Part shown: positions 10,680 to 22,557 of the stretch, piece by piece
Position numbering within the stretch: the first letter of the stretch is position 1
Layout: each line of letters begins with the position of its first letter
Source: Pollenia angustigena
Taxonomy: Eukaryota > Arthropoda > Insecta > Diptera > Polleniidae
Reading direction: 5' to 3'
Assembly: GCA_930367215.1 (NCBI GenBank)
Contig: OV884059.1
Span: 151,960,511 to 152,024,510, forward strand
Length of the DNA stretch: 64,000 bases
The notes under the pieces: model-generated
Told to the model about the DNA's origin: nothing
The model's input: the letters and a program-made list of their open reading frames with translations, nothing else
The model's database searches: none
Position numbers and translations under genes: made by a program

Positions 10680-11409
10680 GTGCCCATGTTCTGTAACTCT
10701 CGCGTCGAGAAAGTTTTCGATTGAAATGTGTGAAATGAAACAAAAATGCCATAAATTGAAAAAAACAGCTGTTTTTCTCACTTAACTGTGTCTGTAACTT
10801 TTTTGGCGAGTACAAGCTGTCACGTAAGGAAATTACTCGCCAATTTACAGAAAAAGTGTGTATGTAACACTTTGGTGAGAAAAGTTCCCGCTTTGAACTG
10901 TCAAATAAACTCACGAAAAAAAATGGGGAGAGAAAAAATTTTAACACTAAAAAACAATTAAAAATGCAAAATGCAAAGAATAATAATAATATTATTTTGT
11001 TCTTGGCACATTTTTCATTGTTTTATTATTTTGATTTTAACATTTTAATAAAATATACGAATGTCTTCAAAGCTCGTTTGCAAACAACAAACATTAAAGT
11101 CGCTCTTTACACAATTTGGTATAGCCGACGGTTGTATTTTCGTCACCGTCGTTGAAAAATTTTCAATTTTTGATAAATTTTGGTCGGCGTCAACAATATG
11201 TGCTACTGGCGTTCTGAACGTCTGCAATGTCACATCGGCTTCGAGTGCAATATTATGACATTTATAACGTAACGACGTAATCTCTTTTGATAGTTTTCGA
11301 TATGAGTTACAGACACACATTTCTCTCACTTTTCGAGAAACCATGGAATATTTTGTTTCACATCATTTCGATGCAAGAAGTTCTCACTAAAGTTACAGAA
11401 CATGGGTAC
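10680..11409. mobile_element. Foldback element K
   Basis: Inverted ends GTGCCCATGTTCTGTAACT and AGTTACAGAACATGGGTAC, with inverted similarity continuing inward (GAAATGTGTGAAATG against TTTCACATCATTTCG). The outer dinucleotides are TG and TA, so a 2-bp duplication would need one mutation. The open frames in the centre (both strands near 11045-11344) have no recognisable motif. Confidence 0.7.
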
Positions 11410-12257
11410 AGCTCAATAACTACTTATTAGTTGTGTTGTTTTCAGTACTGTAAATTTACTTACTGGTAACGTACTCAATTACTACTTATTAGGTCGGTTA
11501 ACTAGTGATTTTTTTGGCTTCTAGTAACTGTATTGTAAGAACTGAATTCTGTTGGCACCTTGAACAAACATAAGTAGCTATTCAGCTAAAAAATAAGTAG
11601 TGTTTATTTTATCCAACATTACTTGCTAACTTATCAGGCAAGTATAGTTTTTGCTGGGTTACAAATGCAATCATATACTTAAGCTACGGTCACAGTTTTT
11701 AAACCTTTGACCAAATAAGCATAACCACTACCTTTGTTAAAAGTAAGTGAAACTTATCATAACTTACTATCACCAAATAAAACTAATTATACTGCTACAC
11801 ATAGCAAAAAACGGTTTTTTTGTAAGATGTGGTATTAAAATCAAAACAAATATTGGAACTTAAGAAAACAAGAAATGTGAATGTATGTGTTTGGCGGACT
11901 CTGGTCTAAAGCTCCAACGTTAACCAAAGAAGCACATTCGAACATAATAATTATATAAAAAGAATATGGGAATTTATTTCTCATGGTGAGTAACATTTAC
12001 TATACAAATTTTCATATTAATTTGAATGTGTATTTTAAGTTACAATTTTAAATTTTTTAAATTACAACTTTAAAAGCTTTTTATACTTTAATAGCCTTAT
12101 TCCTTCAATATTTTTCAGGAATATTTTCTTTGCACAATTTACTTCATTGCTAGTCAAAGGATAGCTAAAGTAAGCCTCGTAACAGAAAAATACAAACAAC
12201 AATTCTGATGCATAGAAAATATATAGAAAATATTTCTGGAAAATATTGAGGGAATAA

Positions 12258-12476
12258 GGCCCGTTTTCACAACTTACCGATAGCTAAAGGTAGGATTTAA
12301 TCGGACGTATAAAACCTGTTCCATTATTGCAACTTTACTTTTACCTACCAAGTAGGATGGACCTTAATTTACTTTATCGCTCACTCTTGGTTAAAGTAAA
12401 GTTTTAATAATGGAACAGTTTTTATAAGGCCGTTTAAAGTCTACTTTAAGCTATCGGAAAGTTGTGAAAACGGGCC
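12258..12476. mobile_element. TAA-flanked MITE Y (Harbinger-like)
   Basis: Ends GGCCCGTTTTCACAACTTAC and the inverse GTTGTGAAAACGGGCC; TAA flanks both sides. The undisturbed opposite arm of foldback O has a single TTA (the complement) at the matching point, so the 3-bp duplication is shown by an empty site. TIRs beginning GG and a TWA duplication fit PIF/Harbinger. A left-end copy lies at 61649-61735. Confidence 0.85.
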
Positions 12477-12535
12477 TAAGGCTATTAAAGTATAAAAAGC
12501 TTTTAAAGTTGTAATTTAAAAAATTTAAAACTGTA

Positions 12536-13974
12536 ACTATCGGCTCAAATAGCACAATCTGTGCCGATTTTTGTTGTGCTGTATCGGCGCACATTAAAAA
12601 CATTGCACAGTTTATTCTTGGGTGGTCCCATTATCGTCGCACATTGTGAGAATTTTTTTCGGTTCATATCTGCCAAAACTCAATTGCGACAATAACACAG
12701 TACAACAGCCAATCTGGGGGGTGAGAAATTCCAAGTCAGGGTGATGGTACTAGGTCAGTATAGTAAAACCCTCAAAGGGTTTGGCGTTCGTATGTGTCAG
12801 TTTTTTTTTATGACATTTTAAATTTTTTCCTTATCTTGATGTTTTTTTGTTTAAAATAACTCGAGAACCACTTGTCCGATTTTGCTAAAACAAACTCAAA
12901 AAAATTAAGAGTTACAATTTCTTTAATGCGTTCATATAACGTTTTTCTTTATAATCAACAGTTTTGCCGGTAAAAATAAATTTGTGGAGAATTTTAATTG
13001 ATAAGTGCAAAAATATGTTCAAGCCTGGATGTATGCAGCAGATTTTATCACAAACCTGCACTGCAATTTTTGTGACTTTTTTTAAGCGATCGGTGAAAAT
13101 CGTCGGACTTTTGTTTGTTATTTGAAAGAATACACCCACATTCAGTGATGCCAACAGTAGGGGATTTCCCCTTTTCTAGGGATTTTTTTCGGATCATTTT
13201 TATCTTCAATCGGATCTTAATAACTTCTTTTTATGGTGTAATCATAAACCAGACAATAATCCCAAAAATGTTCCATAGTGTAATCGGTACAATGCGGTCA
13301 CACTATCGTGTTATTTGGTCCAATTTAATCATATGTCTTGGTTTATTTGTTTGATGGCAACATAATTTTACTTTAAAAATTCGCAAAATTCTCCGTCTGA
13401 ATATTCCGTTATTAGTTTCCTAGCAATTTTAAATAATATATTAATATAAAATTAAAAATGTATTCAATTTTATTCAAACTTACTGCACTTGTTTTTTTTT
13501 TTTTTTTTTGTAATTGTTATTCTGTAAACAGATGTTACAAAGCAGGGATGGCAACATCGATCCAACAGCAATGTTTTCGTTAAAGCAAATTGTTTTCTTT
13601 CGTTTAACAATATAAATGTACTATTTAACTTTTTAATACATATAAATAAAACAAATGTAATTTTGGTACAATTAAGCTCAAAAAGTAAAATGTTAGTAGC
13701 CAGTTGGTGCACTTTAAAAAAAATCGTTTTGCCATCCCTTGTATTGGCGACTGTGATCGGCACACAAGTGGCCGATAAAAATCGAAACATATTAAACAAT
13801 TTGATTGCTCCACATTGTGCAGAAGAGTGTTCACATTATCGGCGCATCAAGGTTAATTTTGATTGTCCACAGTCAGCACAATTTCGGCACAGATTGTCGC
13901 AAATTAAAAAATATTGACCGTTCACACTATCGGCACATGAAATAAGACAAAAATTGGTACATTGCGCCGATAGT
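12536..13974. mobile_element. Element X, ACTATCGGC ends
   Basis: Inverted ends ACTATCGGC and GCCGATAGT interrupt the right arm of foldback O. Variants of CACTATCGGCAC recur inside (about 13300, 13832, 13923), forming subterminal repeats typical of elements that bind their own transposase. Open frames inside are short and unrecognised. The flanking duplication was not resolved. Confidence 0.6.
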
Positions 13975-14023
13975 GGGATCTTAGCTTTAAAATACACATT
14001 CAAATTAATACGAAAATTTATAT

Positions 14024-15241
14024 AATTATAATTAAATAATAAATATTTTAGTATTATTTTTTTACTATCGGCCCCAGTGTGCATTAGTGTAAAATTTTAT
14101 AAATATGGCAAAAGAAAATTTTTTAGAAACACCCATATGTCCTTATTCCTTATTTTGTATTTTCTTATTGACATTTTACCATCATTCTCATGATTCCATT
14201 CTCAATGATTTCATTTCTTTTCAATTCAATTTTTTTTAAATTTTCCCTACTTTTTTGCAGTTGTTGTTTTTGTTGTCATTTCTAAATTAGCATTTATCAT
14301 CAAATTGACAAACTTTATTGCCATTTTTCAAAAATACAATTCATGTTGTTTTTTTTTTTTTTTTGTCTCTGTTTGTTTCCGTCTTTCAATGTCTACGGGG
14401 TAATTTTGTTTTGTTCGTCCTTTTTTGCCGCCGTCATAGTTGTTGTTGTACTATGAATTTGACTGTAGTTGTATTGACAGTTTTATCATCATTTGTCAAT
14501 CAGTGGTTATTTATCATTATCGTTAAATCATTTTATGTGATTTTACGGGGGAAGGTGGGGTGCATTTTACTTTTGAAATTTTATCATTAGGAAACAAAAA
14601 AAAAAAAAAATAAAAATGAGGGTTTAAAAAAATAGAAGATGTGTTAAAAGAATTGATGGATTAGAAACTGATGGTTTAAAGAAACTTAAAGTCTTTTAAA
14701 ATTAAGTTCGTAGTACTCAGGATTGTGTTAAATGGTTTGTTTTTTAATATAATATAAGAACAAGGCTATTAGGAGTCCAAGTTATAACTGCCAATTTAAA
14801 TTTAATTTATGTCTATAAAATTAGTCCAAGACATAAAAACTTATAATGAAGATTAATGATAAAAAATAATTGGTAATTGTCTGCAGCTTTTTAGAATTAA
14901 CAAACAGAAATTATGCCTTTTAGTTTTTCTATGAATTTTTCTTATAATTATTATCATTGCACTGTGGGATATACAAAATTAACTATACACACATTGCATT
15001 TTATTAGTAGGTGGTGTTCTTTAGACGTTCTTTGCAATTAATTGTATATAAGTTACACCATTCCCCATAAAAGATTAAAATCGCACTCAGAAACACATCC
15101 ATTATAGTTGCCATCTTTAAAATTGTGCTGAATAGACAAAGAGCTAATTCCCAAATTCAAATGGAACGACGGGGCCCATTAAGGTGAAAATGGGCATCGT
15201 CGAACAACTTGAATTTGTGAATAAAATCTTTGTTAACTATG
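14024..15241. other. Non-coding AT-rich DNA
   Basis: T-rich tracts at 14190-14360 and an A run at 14595-14611 dominate. The open frame at 14318-14590 is Phe/Val-rich and follows the T runs. No gene or element end was recognised. Confidence 0.5.
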
Positions 15242-16187
15242 CACTGAAAGAAAAATGCTTCATATATTTAATGAATCATTTTCATAAAAAAGTTTTCCTT
15301 GGGTAAATGAAAATTTTCATTGTCTAAATGGAATTTCATAGGTTTGATGAAGTATTTTCGTTAAAATCGGTTCATTAGATTTCGTAATTACGTTAAAAAT
15401 TTTCATTGGATATATGAAAACTTAAGTTTGTCCAAGTTAAACAAAAAATTTTAATTGGGAACTTAAAAAAACAACATACAAGCATAACTATATTCATAAA
15501 TTAATACAAAATTATAGTTTCCTTAAAAAAATGTTTAATTGTTATTTAAAAAATGTAAGATTTAATAACTTCATACATCTAATGTTACATGTATGCCATT
15601 AAATTTATGAAATCAAAAAATTTTTTTATAAAAGCAACATATTTCAATAATTGCCTTCATAAATTTAAATTTTCATTATGACAATAAAATTGTCATTATA
15701 GTAATGAAACAAAAACTTTCAATCCACTTTCAATCAACGTTGTTATTTTTATTATGGACAATTTAATCTCATATTTACGGTCTTAATTGAGAAAAAACAT
15801 AGTTTTTGTATACAAAAACTACGCTGCCCCGGTAGAGTAGCTGGTAGTGAGCTAGTCTATCAGCACCGAGGTTACATGTTCGAATCCCACCAGAGACAGA
15901 AAAGAAATAAAAAATAAAATAAAGTAAAATAAAATAAGAAAAAAAAAAAAATAAATAAATAAAAAAAAAAAATAAAAACATAAAAAAAAAAAAAAATTTA
16001 CTTTATTGAAAGTATTCATCCAATGAATAATATTCATGGATCTAATGTAATGTTTCATTAAGTCCTTTTAATGAAACAGGTTTCATTGATCCAACGAAGC
16101 GCTGCATAGGTTCCTTTATAATGCAATTTTTCATGGGATTAATGTCAAAATTCGTTAGTATTGCGAAGGAAATTCTTTCAGTGTGGT
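15242..16187. mobile_element. Family D MITE, copy 2, holding a SINE
   Basis: Ends CACTGAAAGAAAAATGCTTC and the inverse GAAGGAAATTCTTTCAGTG match family D (5342-5620), as do internal segments such as GATCCAACGAAGCGCTGCATAG (compare ATCCAATGAAGGGTTACATAG). It is longer than copy 1 partly because a tRNA-derived SINE sits inside. The arms are more diverged, so it is older than copy 1. Confidence 0.75.
15763..15996 (+). mobile_element. tRNA-derived SINE, copy 1
   Basis: RNA polymerase III promoter boxes are recognisable: A box TAGCTGGTAGTG at 15838 and B box GTTCGAATCCC at 15878, 40 bp apart. The tRNA-like part ends CACCAGAGAC and passes straight into an A-rich tail of AAATA/AAAGT units (15898-15996). 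A shared leader of about 65 bp starting TTAATCTCATATTTACG precedes the tRNA-like part in both copies. The acceptor ends do not pair, so it is not a functional tRNA gene. Confidence 0.8.
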
Positions 16188-16218
16188 CAAGTGAAAAGAC
16201 TTAATTTCAGAATTAGAG

Positions 16219-16320
16219 GGGCTGTAGGCAAAATGATCCAAAGCAAAATCTCCCAAAGCAATAAGTGAAAAATGGCTTTTTATGAGGCCTATGGTAAATC
16301 AGACCGATGTTCACAAAATT
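16219..16320 (+). mobile_element. Fragment of foldback L family
   Basis: GGCTGTAGGCAAAATGATCC followed by CTCCCAAAGCAATAAGTG resembles the end of foldback L (CGGCTGTAGGAAA, then CGCCCAAAG). Only one end is present. Confidence 0.5.
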
Positions 16321-16329
16321 TTTTTAAGT

Positions 16330-16617
16330 ATGATTTTCAGTCAAGTAAAATTAATTTGTTCGACATTGTGTGAAAGCCGGTGCATTCTGGGACTTATTAA
16401 TGTTAATTTTTGTAACAAAATTTAAATTTTTTTGAGATTCTGTACAACATATGAGTGCATAACTCTTTTCTGCTGAGCCGATCGTGCTGCCATTTCAATC
16501 CCAATTAGCGTAAAGAATTTGACACCAATATTGTTCGTTTCGGTCGAGTCTTTTGAAAGTGATGGATAGACGGACGGACATAGCTAAATCAACTAAGAAT
16601 TACTTAAGGACCCGGAA
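16330..16617. other. Degraded DINE-like sequence, no gene
   Basis: A GACGGACGGACATAGCTAAATC stretch near 16568 recalls the microsatellite core of the DINE repeats. The rest is not recognisable. Confidence 0.35.
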
Positions 16618-17965
16618 CGGCTGTAGGAAATATCGCCCAAAGAAAAATGGCCCAAAAAAAAATGAAAAATCGCCCAAAGGAAGAATCGTCCAAAAGAACA
16701 TGAAAAATTACCCAAAAAGTTATATATGAAATTTTGCCCAAAAGAAACGAAAAAGGGCCCAAAACAAAAATGAAAACTTACCCAAAAAAAAAAAAAAAAA
16801 AAATTTTAAATTAGCCAATTTGCAAAAAAGTGTTTATTATTCATATAAATGTAAGTTTTATGTAAAAAATTACATTGTATCTTCAACAGCTGCTCGGCAA
16901 TATGGACAGTAATACTTATTTGAGCCCTCCGCCAAACTTTGTGCACTCTTCAATAGTTAAATATTAATTAATCACTGCATAGTTATAATCAATTACTCAA
17001 AACAGAATATAGCTTTTTGCAAGGTGGCATGTCATAACGTCCAGTGTCGTAGTGTCCATGGACACTGTGACACTTTTGAAAGGATTTTCTACTCTATGGT
17101 ATAACAAAAACCGGCTTCGCTAACTAAAGCTTCTCTGCATAGCCGGCCTTTGGCCGGGCGCAAATATTTTCTCCTCTATGATATAACAAAGACCGGCTTC
17201 GCTAACTAAAGCTTCTCTGCGCAGACGGCCTTTGGGCGGGCGCATGGATTTTTTCCTTTATGGTATAACAAGTACCGGTTTCGCTAAGTAAAGCTTCTAA
17301 AATCTGCCTTGTTTCCGAAGGAAGATATGTAAGCTTTAGTCAGCGAAGCCAGTATTTGTTTATCACAGAGGAGAAAATCCTTAAGCCCGGCCTAAGGCCG
17401 GCTATGCAGAGAAGCTTTAGTTAGCGAAGCCGGTTTTTGTTATACCATAGAGGGGAAAATCCTTGCCTCCGGCCGAAGGCCGGCTGTGCAGAGAAGCTTT
17501 AGTTAGCGAAGCCGGTACTTGTTTTATCAAAGAGGGGCAAATCCTTGCGCCATGCTTTCGAGTTTGTAAGCTATGCTTTCGAGTTTGTCCACGGACACTA
17601 TGGCACTGGACGTTATGACATGCCACCTTTTTGGAATATGTCCCGTTATTTTTATAAATAACATTTAGGAATTCGACGTATAGTAATAATGAATGATTTA
17701 GACAAATAGTATGTAAGATTTTGACGAAATTTTAAAATATGAAAAAATGGGCTATTTTTCATATTATATTTTTGGGTGATTTTTCATAATGAAAAATCAC
17801 CAAATTTTAAAAACGAAAAATCACTCGATAATAACGAAAAATAACCGAAAATTTTTGGGTCACTTTTCATATGAATTCAGGCCCAATTTTACATGGAATT
17901 TTTTTGGGCGATTTTTCATTTATTTTTTTGGACCATTTTTCTTTGGCCGATTTTTCCTACAGCCG
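16618..17965. mobile_element. Foldback L with CCCAAA-type repeats
   Basis: Inverted ends CGGCTGTAGGAAATATCGCC and the inverse ending TTTTTCCTACAGCCG. Both arms are built from loose repeats of GAAAAATCGCCCAAA (left, 16630-16790) and its complement (right, 17755-17960). A second, unrelated foldback (17021-17629) lies in the middle. Confidence 0.75.
17021..17629. mobile_element. FB-type foldback with tandem units in each arm
   Basis: Ends AAGGTGGCATGTCATAACGT and the exact inverse. Each arm holds about three head-to-tail units of 82-88 bp, each with ACCGGCTTCGCTAACTAAAG and a small palindrome of the kind GCCGGCCTTTGGCCGGGC. The right arm carries the same units inverted. Long inverted repeats made of short tandem units are the hallmark of Foldback (FB) elements. 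It is GC-richer than its surroundings. No coding region is present. Confidence 0.85.
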
Positions 17966-18399
17966 CCGACTTCACTTATTAAAACGCTACCAAAATCGAA
18001 TTTTCCAATTGCAAAGCGTTGATGCTGCGCTATTTGGATTTGCTTTATTCAGTGTGTATGAGCATTATCTATTAGATTTTGATGTAAGGAGTTTCTAGGT
18101 ATCATAATTTAGGCGCGCTAGACCCCTTAGTTTATGTGGTTCGAAAAAATGCTTGACCCAAAACATTGTGTGGAGGGGAAGTGGATACACATTAATCTCA
18201 AAGTGGGGCAAAAAGGAAAAATAAACAAAGAAGAAGTCCACAAGTGCCAGAGAGTCACTCCTTGGGGGGGTTAAATGCAGGACTGACTGACCACCCATAA
18301 ATGTTCGTTCCCAAAATTTATTCCGAACATAATTACCCCCTGTCGAGTAAGAACCCTAAAAATTGGTTTGAACTTATAAAGTCCGCACTACTGGCTGTC
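17966..18399. other. Unassigned sequence
   Basis: No element end or gene was recognised. Short open frames here lack motifs, apart from the beginning of the frame that runs into the non-LTR remnant below. Confidence 0.35.
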
Positions 18400-19430
18400 C
18401 TAATAAAATTGTGCCAGGGATGTGGCCAGGATGTACATCCTGACAAAACGGAACTTGTTCTTTTTCACAAGGAGATACAGAATTTCCAAATTTGCTACCC
18501 CGAGAAAAAATGGGTTCTCACTAAAACTGTTCGATAATGTCAAATATCTTGGGCTAATATTGGACAGCAAATTGAAATGAAAGATGAACACCATTTCCAG
18601 GACCACTAAGGCGGTAACTGCAATTTATTGCCTTCAAAGGGCCATCCCCTTCTAAGGCATTGTTTGCGATCTTGAACTAGTTAGACTTGGACGTTGATGG
18701 CTATGATGACCACCTTATCCACAAAGATCTCGGATGCGATGCAGGTTTTTCTTGACGGGTCTTAGATACTGTATGGTATCGGTTCTGGCAAATACTCCGA
18801 GCAGTTCAACTGGAGCATCCCTCTGAGGTGGTTGGACCATTTCAATGTCATTCAGACCGAGATAATGGCCATCTACACAGTTGCGAGATACATCCGGTAT
18901 GGTGCAATATCTGGTAGGAATGAAATATGTTTATAACATCGGAAATCTCTGGAGCAGATAGCGAGACATTCACTTTTTGCACAAATTTCAACTTATTGCC
19001 AGTCAGAGATGGTTTAATTAATCTATTTGTGGGATAACCAGGGAAATCTGACACGTCATAGATAAAAAATGGACATGGCGAACATTAGGGCTGTCCAGAT
19101 ATCATCTCATGAACCTAATTGCGGGAAATACGTGCAAATGCTAGGGCTGCCTTACAATGACCTATCTAGAAGTTGAAGGGACGAAGTAGAGGAGTTATTC
19201 TGAGATGTAAGGCTTGAACTATTTGGTAGCAGAAAACTTGTCTCTCTGATATTGATTTGGTCAGGATCCACTACTTCATTAAATAAATGGGGAGGCTGAG
19301 TGAGAATATTCGCAGCCAGGTAACATAGTACCCTTGGAAGACAGTGAAACATGGTAACAGAACGGGAACTTATTACTACAGCCACGTGAGCTGTGCTTGT
19401 TTGCACCTGCCAATGGAACCTTACCTACCC
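18400..19430 (+). pseudogene. Decayed non-LTR retrotransposon, 3' half
   Basis: In order on the plus strand, in several frames: a reverse-transcriptase segment with DVHPDKTELVLF (from about 18430), a YLGLILDSKL segment (about 18545), an RNase H start VFLDGS with a stop (about 18747), IQTEIMAIY (about 18850) and a C-terminal part (about 19080-19150). It ends CAATGGAACCTTACC, close to the 3' end of the copy at 994-2339. Stops and shifts are frequent, so it is old. It probably belongs to the same or a sister family. Confidence 0.8.
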
Positions 19431-21879
19431 CCTTTCAGCATTCCTTATGGGGACTCCCAAACAAAGTCTAAAATTTAGTATAACTGTAAAAAATTTGCCC
19501 ATACAGCTCCTTGGATGTCCCTTTACCTTAGTTTTCATCGTCAACATTTGCTTCTTTCCACTATCTTTATGCCTTAAGCGACTCATTTTTTACTAAAAAT
19601 GCACAATTCAACACGTGTTGAGCATAAGAATACAAAAATTGTAATATTTGTGTGTATATTTGCAAATATGAAAACATACACACAAACTTTAAAATATTTA
19701 AAAATGTTTAATTGTTTCAATTAACTATGTTGATTGAAAAAAATATTTTAATTTGTGTTAAAGTTTTATTTAGCCTCTTTTGCTGGTGGTCACATTTCAA
19801 TTAAACGTATTGATTGAAACTGAACAGCAAGAAAAGCTTACAAATGTGTTAATTGATATGATCAATTTGTTTGCTGGCGGAAAATCAGTAAAGAATTTAA
19901 TTAATAGTACAAACTTCTAACAAATACGTAAATTGAAGTTGGTTTTTCATTTTTTCTGTGTATAATCAGATATCATAAAATCAGAAATCGTTAGACGCCG
20001 AAAGCGTATTTATTTTAATGAAATTATGCTCGCGGACGAACAATGGATCTGTTTAAGTAACTCAGGATATTACAAGAAACTCCAACGAGCAGTATTAACA
20101 CAAAAGCTTAAGGCCGGGAACAGAATACTGCTGTTGTTGTAGTAGCTGGCGACGTAATGAGGAAAATGCTAACAGAATATTGAAGCCTTCTTTATGGCAG
20201 CCAAATAGTCTCCTTAGAAACATTCAATATTAAAATGTGTTTGAATTTTTGAACAAAGTACGTATAAAATTGTATAATAAATACATATCCAACTAAATAT
20301 TTCTCTACAGTAACATTAAATTCAATGTTTCACATATTTAATGTCAAACTTTATTCAAATGCATGTTAACCCAGTTTGCTCGTTTTCCATTTTGATGAAA
20401 ATTTATATTTGACAATCAGCTTATAATAGACTTTCGCAACAAAGTTCAAGATTTCGAATTTTGCGCTCCAACTTCTACTGCAGCGACTAATACAATTGCG
20501 AACTCTGTTGACACTGCTTCGAAACTGCCGTTTTTTTACGTTTTGACAGCTTGAAGCGCTACTCATTGCGTTGCACTGCAGTGACTATTCTTAATGCTTA
20601 ATATTTCTTTTTTTTTGTACTGATCTACTCAAATATGGGCAAACAAACACATGAAATATAGGCAAACAACAATTTTTCTATTTATTGAGAGCAGTGACAA
20701 AAAATGTCCAGGATATACCAACAACAAACTAATTGATTACTTTGACGATTATTTTCTTCATGTTGCTGCATGGATGAAAGAGTGTTTCTCATGCGTTCCT
20801 TGGCTCAGACTTGATTTAAATTTATCCGGCTGAAATATAATTATTTTTAGTCGAATATATGAGTAGTTTTTTTTTTTGAGTCCAATTAAACATTTGAAAT
20901 TAAAAGATGTAAAAGGGCAATAGCTGACAATGATCAAAACTTATTGATACAAAACCACCTTGTTTACTAAGCAGTATTAGAAACTAATATAAAATAAGTA
21001 GTTTTTTCTTCTTCCCTGTTCCACTGTTTTCTGAGATTTTTTTTCTTAACAATAAATAAATAGCAATCGCTTGTTAGTGAAACATTTATCTTTAAATGAT
21101 GATTATCATTTTTATATTTTATTTTTTATGACTGCAACTAATTGTATAAATTTAATATAAAACTCCACCACCTTATTTTGCTGATAAAATAAAATAGCAA
21201 AAGTCTCTGGAAATATTTTCTCATTGTCACCACCAGCAGTAGCAGCAGCAACAGCAAGCAGCCATAAAAAATAATGCTGCAATAAATAATTCTTATTACT
21301 CCAGGAATAAAGCACAACAAGAGCAACAGCAAATACAAGGAAAGAATACAAAAGCAACAACATTATTTAAAGTAAATTAGAAAATAACAAAAAAAAAAAA
21401 AATAAATAAAAACACATCCTCCAAGACCTGACAACGTTGCAAAAATAAACCAATTTAAAGCAGAAGGACAATTTTCCTTCCTGCTATTGTTTGCCATAAC
21501 AAATACAACTTCAACTAAAACTGAACTAAATAAACACACAACAACAACAGCAACACTTAAAAATTATGAGAGAGCCGCAGGGCTGCCAGATCTGGTGGTT
21601 TGGTACTTGTTGGGCAATTTAAATTCATGGGCCACATTACGGCATTTGATATCGACCGAAAATACAATACAATTAAAATGGGAATTTCGATTGATATCGA
21701 ATGCCGGAATTTGGCCCCATATTTGGCTGCTTGGCGATTTGTTTAGGAAATTTTCGACAGTTGTCGATTATTTTGGTGATTTGTGAAATGCATTTTTCCT
21801 TTCTATTAAATGCATTTTTTAGTTGGATGATGTATGTGTAGTGCTGCCAGATACTAATCATAAAAAACATTATTAAAAT
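19431..21879. other. Non-coding AT-rich DNA
   Basis: No gene is supported. A CAG/CAA-type run (AGCAGTAGCAGCAGCAACAG) lies at about 21236-21256. Its complement gives a Leu-rich frame (21112-21363) that is judged artefactual. AACAAC-type simple sequence occurs near 21538-21552. Confidence 0.5.
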
Positions 21880-22513
21880 CAGTGTTCGAAAATAAACAGT
21901 ACATTATTTAGCGTTCGGCTTACACACCCAAGAACGATATCTAGTTTTTTTAATTGATGGTGTAGACGAACACAGCCCTTGACACAGTTCGCAACTATTT
22001 TCCAGAAAGAGCCGAACATTATACAGTGTACTATTCTTTGGCAAAAACCAGAACAATTGTAGTGATACTGTAGACAAACATTATATTTTAAATGACTATA
22101 ATGTTTTTTTTTACATTGATAAAAAAATGAACAAACAAAAAATTTTAGCAACGGCCGCAGCACGAACAGCTGATGTGTGTATTGTGTATATGTTTTATTT
22201 GTGTAAATTATTTTGCTGGCTGTTTGTTTTTTTTTCGTATGTGTATTTTGTTTTTGTAAAATATGTTTGGTTTCTTTTAACAGCCAAAAGGGACAAACAT
22301 TAATGAGCCAAACCGAACACAATGAAGTTTGTGGTTTAAAAAAAAAGCCGAACGGAATTTAATGTTCTCTTATCTTTTGTAAAGTTGGATAAAAACAGGG
22401 AAACATTTTTTTTTAATGGTTGACTACACAAACACTATTAGCGTTTGTGTTTTCCACAAATCTACTAAACGGAAAACTAAGGAGCGACATTTAGTGTTTA
22501 TTTTCGAACACTG
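21880..22513 (+). mobile_element. MITE family F, copy 1 (complete)
   Basis: Perfect inverted ends CAGTGTTCGAAAATAAACA and TGTTTATTTTCGAACACTG bound 634 bp without coding capacity. It is the reference for fragments at 8764-9730 (inverse), 22558-23160 and 41966-42583. The minus-strand open frame inside is not conserved among copies. Confidence 0.85.
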
Positions 22514-22557
22514 ATTTATGTTGTGCATGTTCTGGAATATCATCACGAATAGATTCA

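Larger units (their letters stand above)
10157..11658. mobile_element. CCC-ended element E2, holding two insertions
   Basis: Left end CCCAGGAAAACCTG, right end GTTTTTGCTGGG, with TT outside both. Short motifs such as AAGTAGTTG and ACTTACTAGTAATGAC match family E at 50084-50698. A family-1 MITE (10283-10648) and a foldback (10680-11409) sit inside, which accounts for most of the length. Confidence 0.7.
12001..14023. mobile_element. Foldback O, containing elements X and Y
   Basis: The left arm (12001-12125) is mirrored by three separated blocks: 12222-12257, 12480-12535 and about 13984-14022. The first block is split from the second by element Y and the second from the third by element X. Removing both restores one continuous right arm about as long as the left. 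There is no coding region. Confidence 0.8.

Noticed and set aside
11045..11344. 99-codon minus and 65-codon plus frames in foldback K
   Set aside because: Overlapping frames on opposite strands in the centre of a MITE-like element; neither shows motifs.
15832..15900. tRNA gene
   Set aside because: Pol III boxes are present, but the acceptor ends do not pair, an A-rich tail follows and a second copy exists; it is a SINE.
21112..21363. Leu-rich hydrophobic frame resembling a membrane protein
   Set aside because: Created by a CAG/CAA simple repeat read in complement.
21879..22322. 147-codon minus-strand frame
   Set aside because: Inside MITE F1 and broken in the other family copies, so not a conserved protein.
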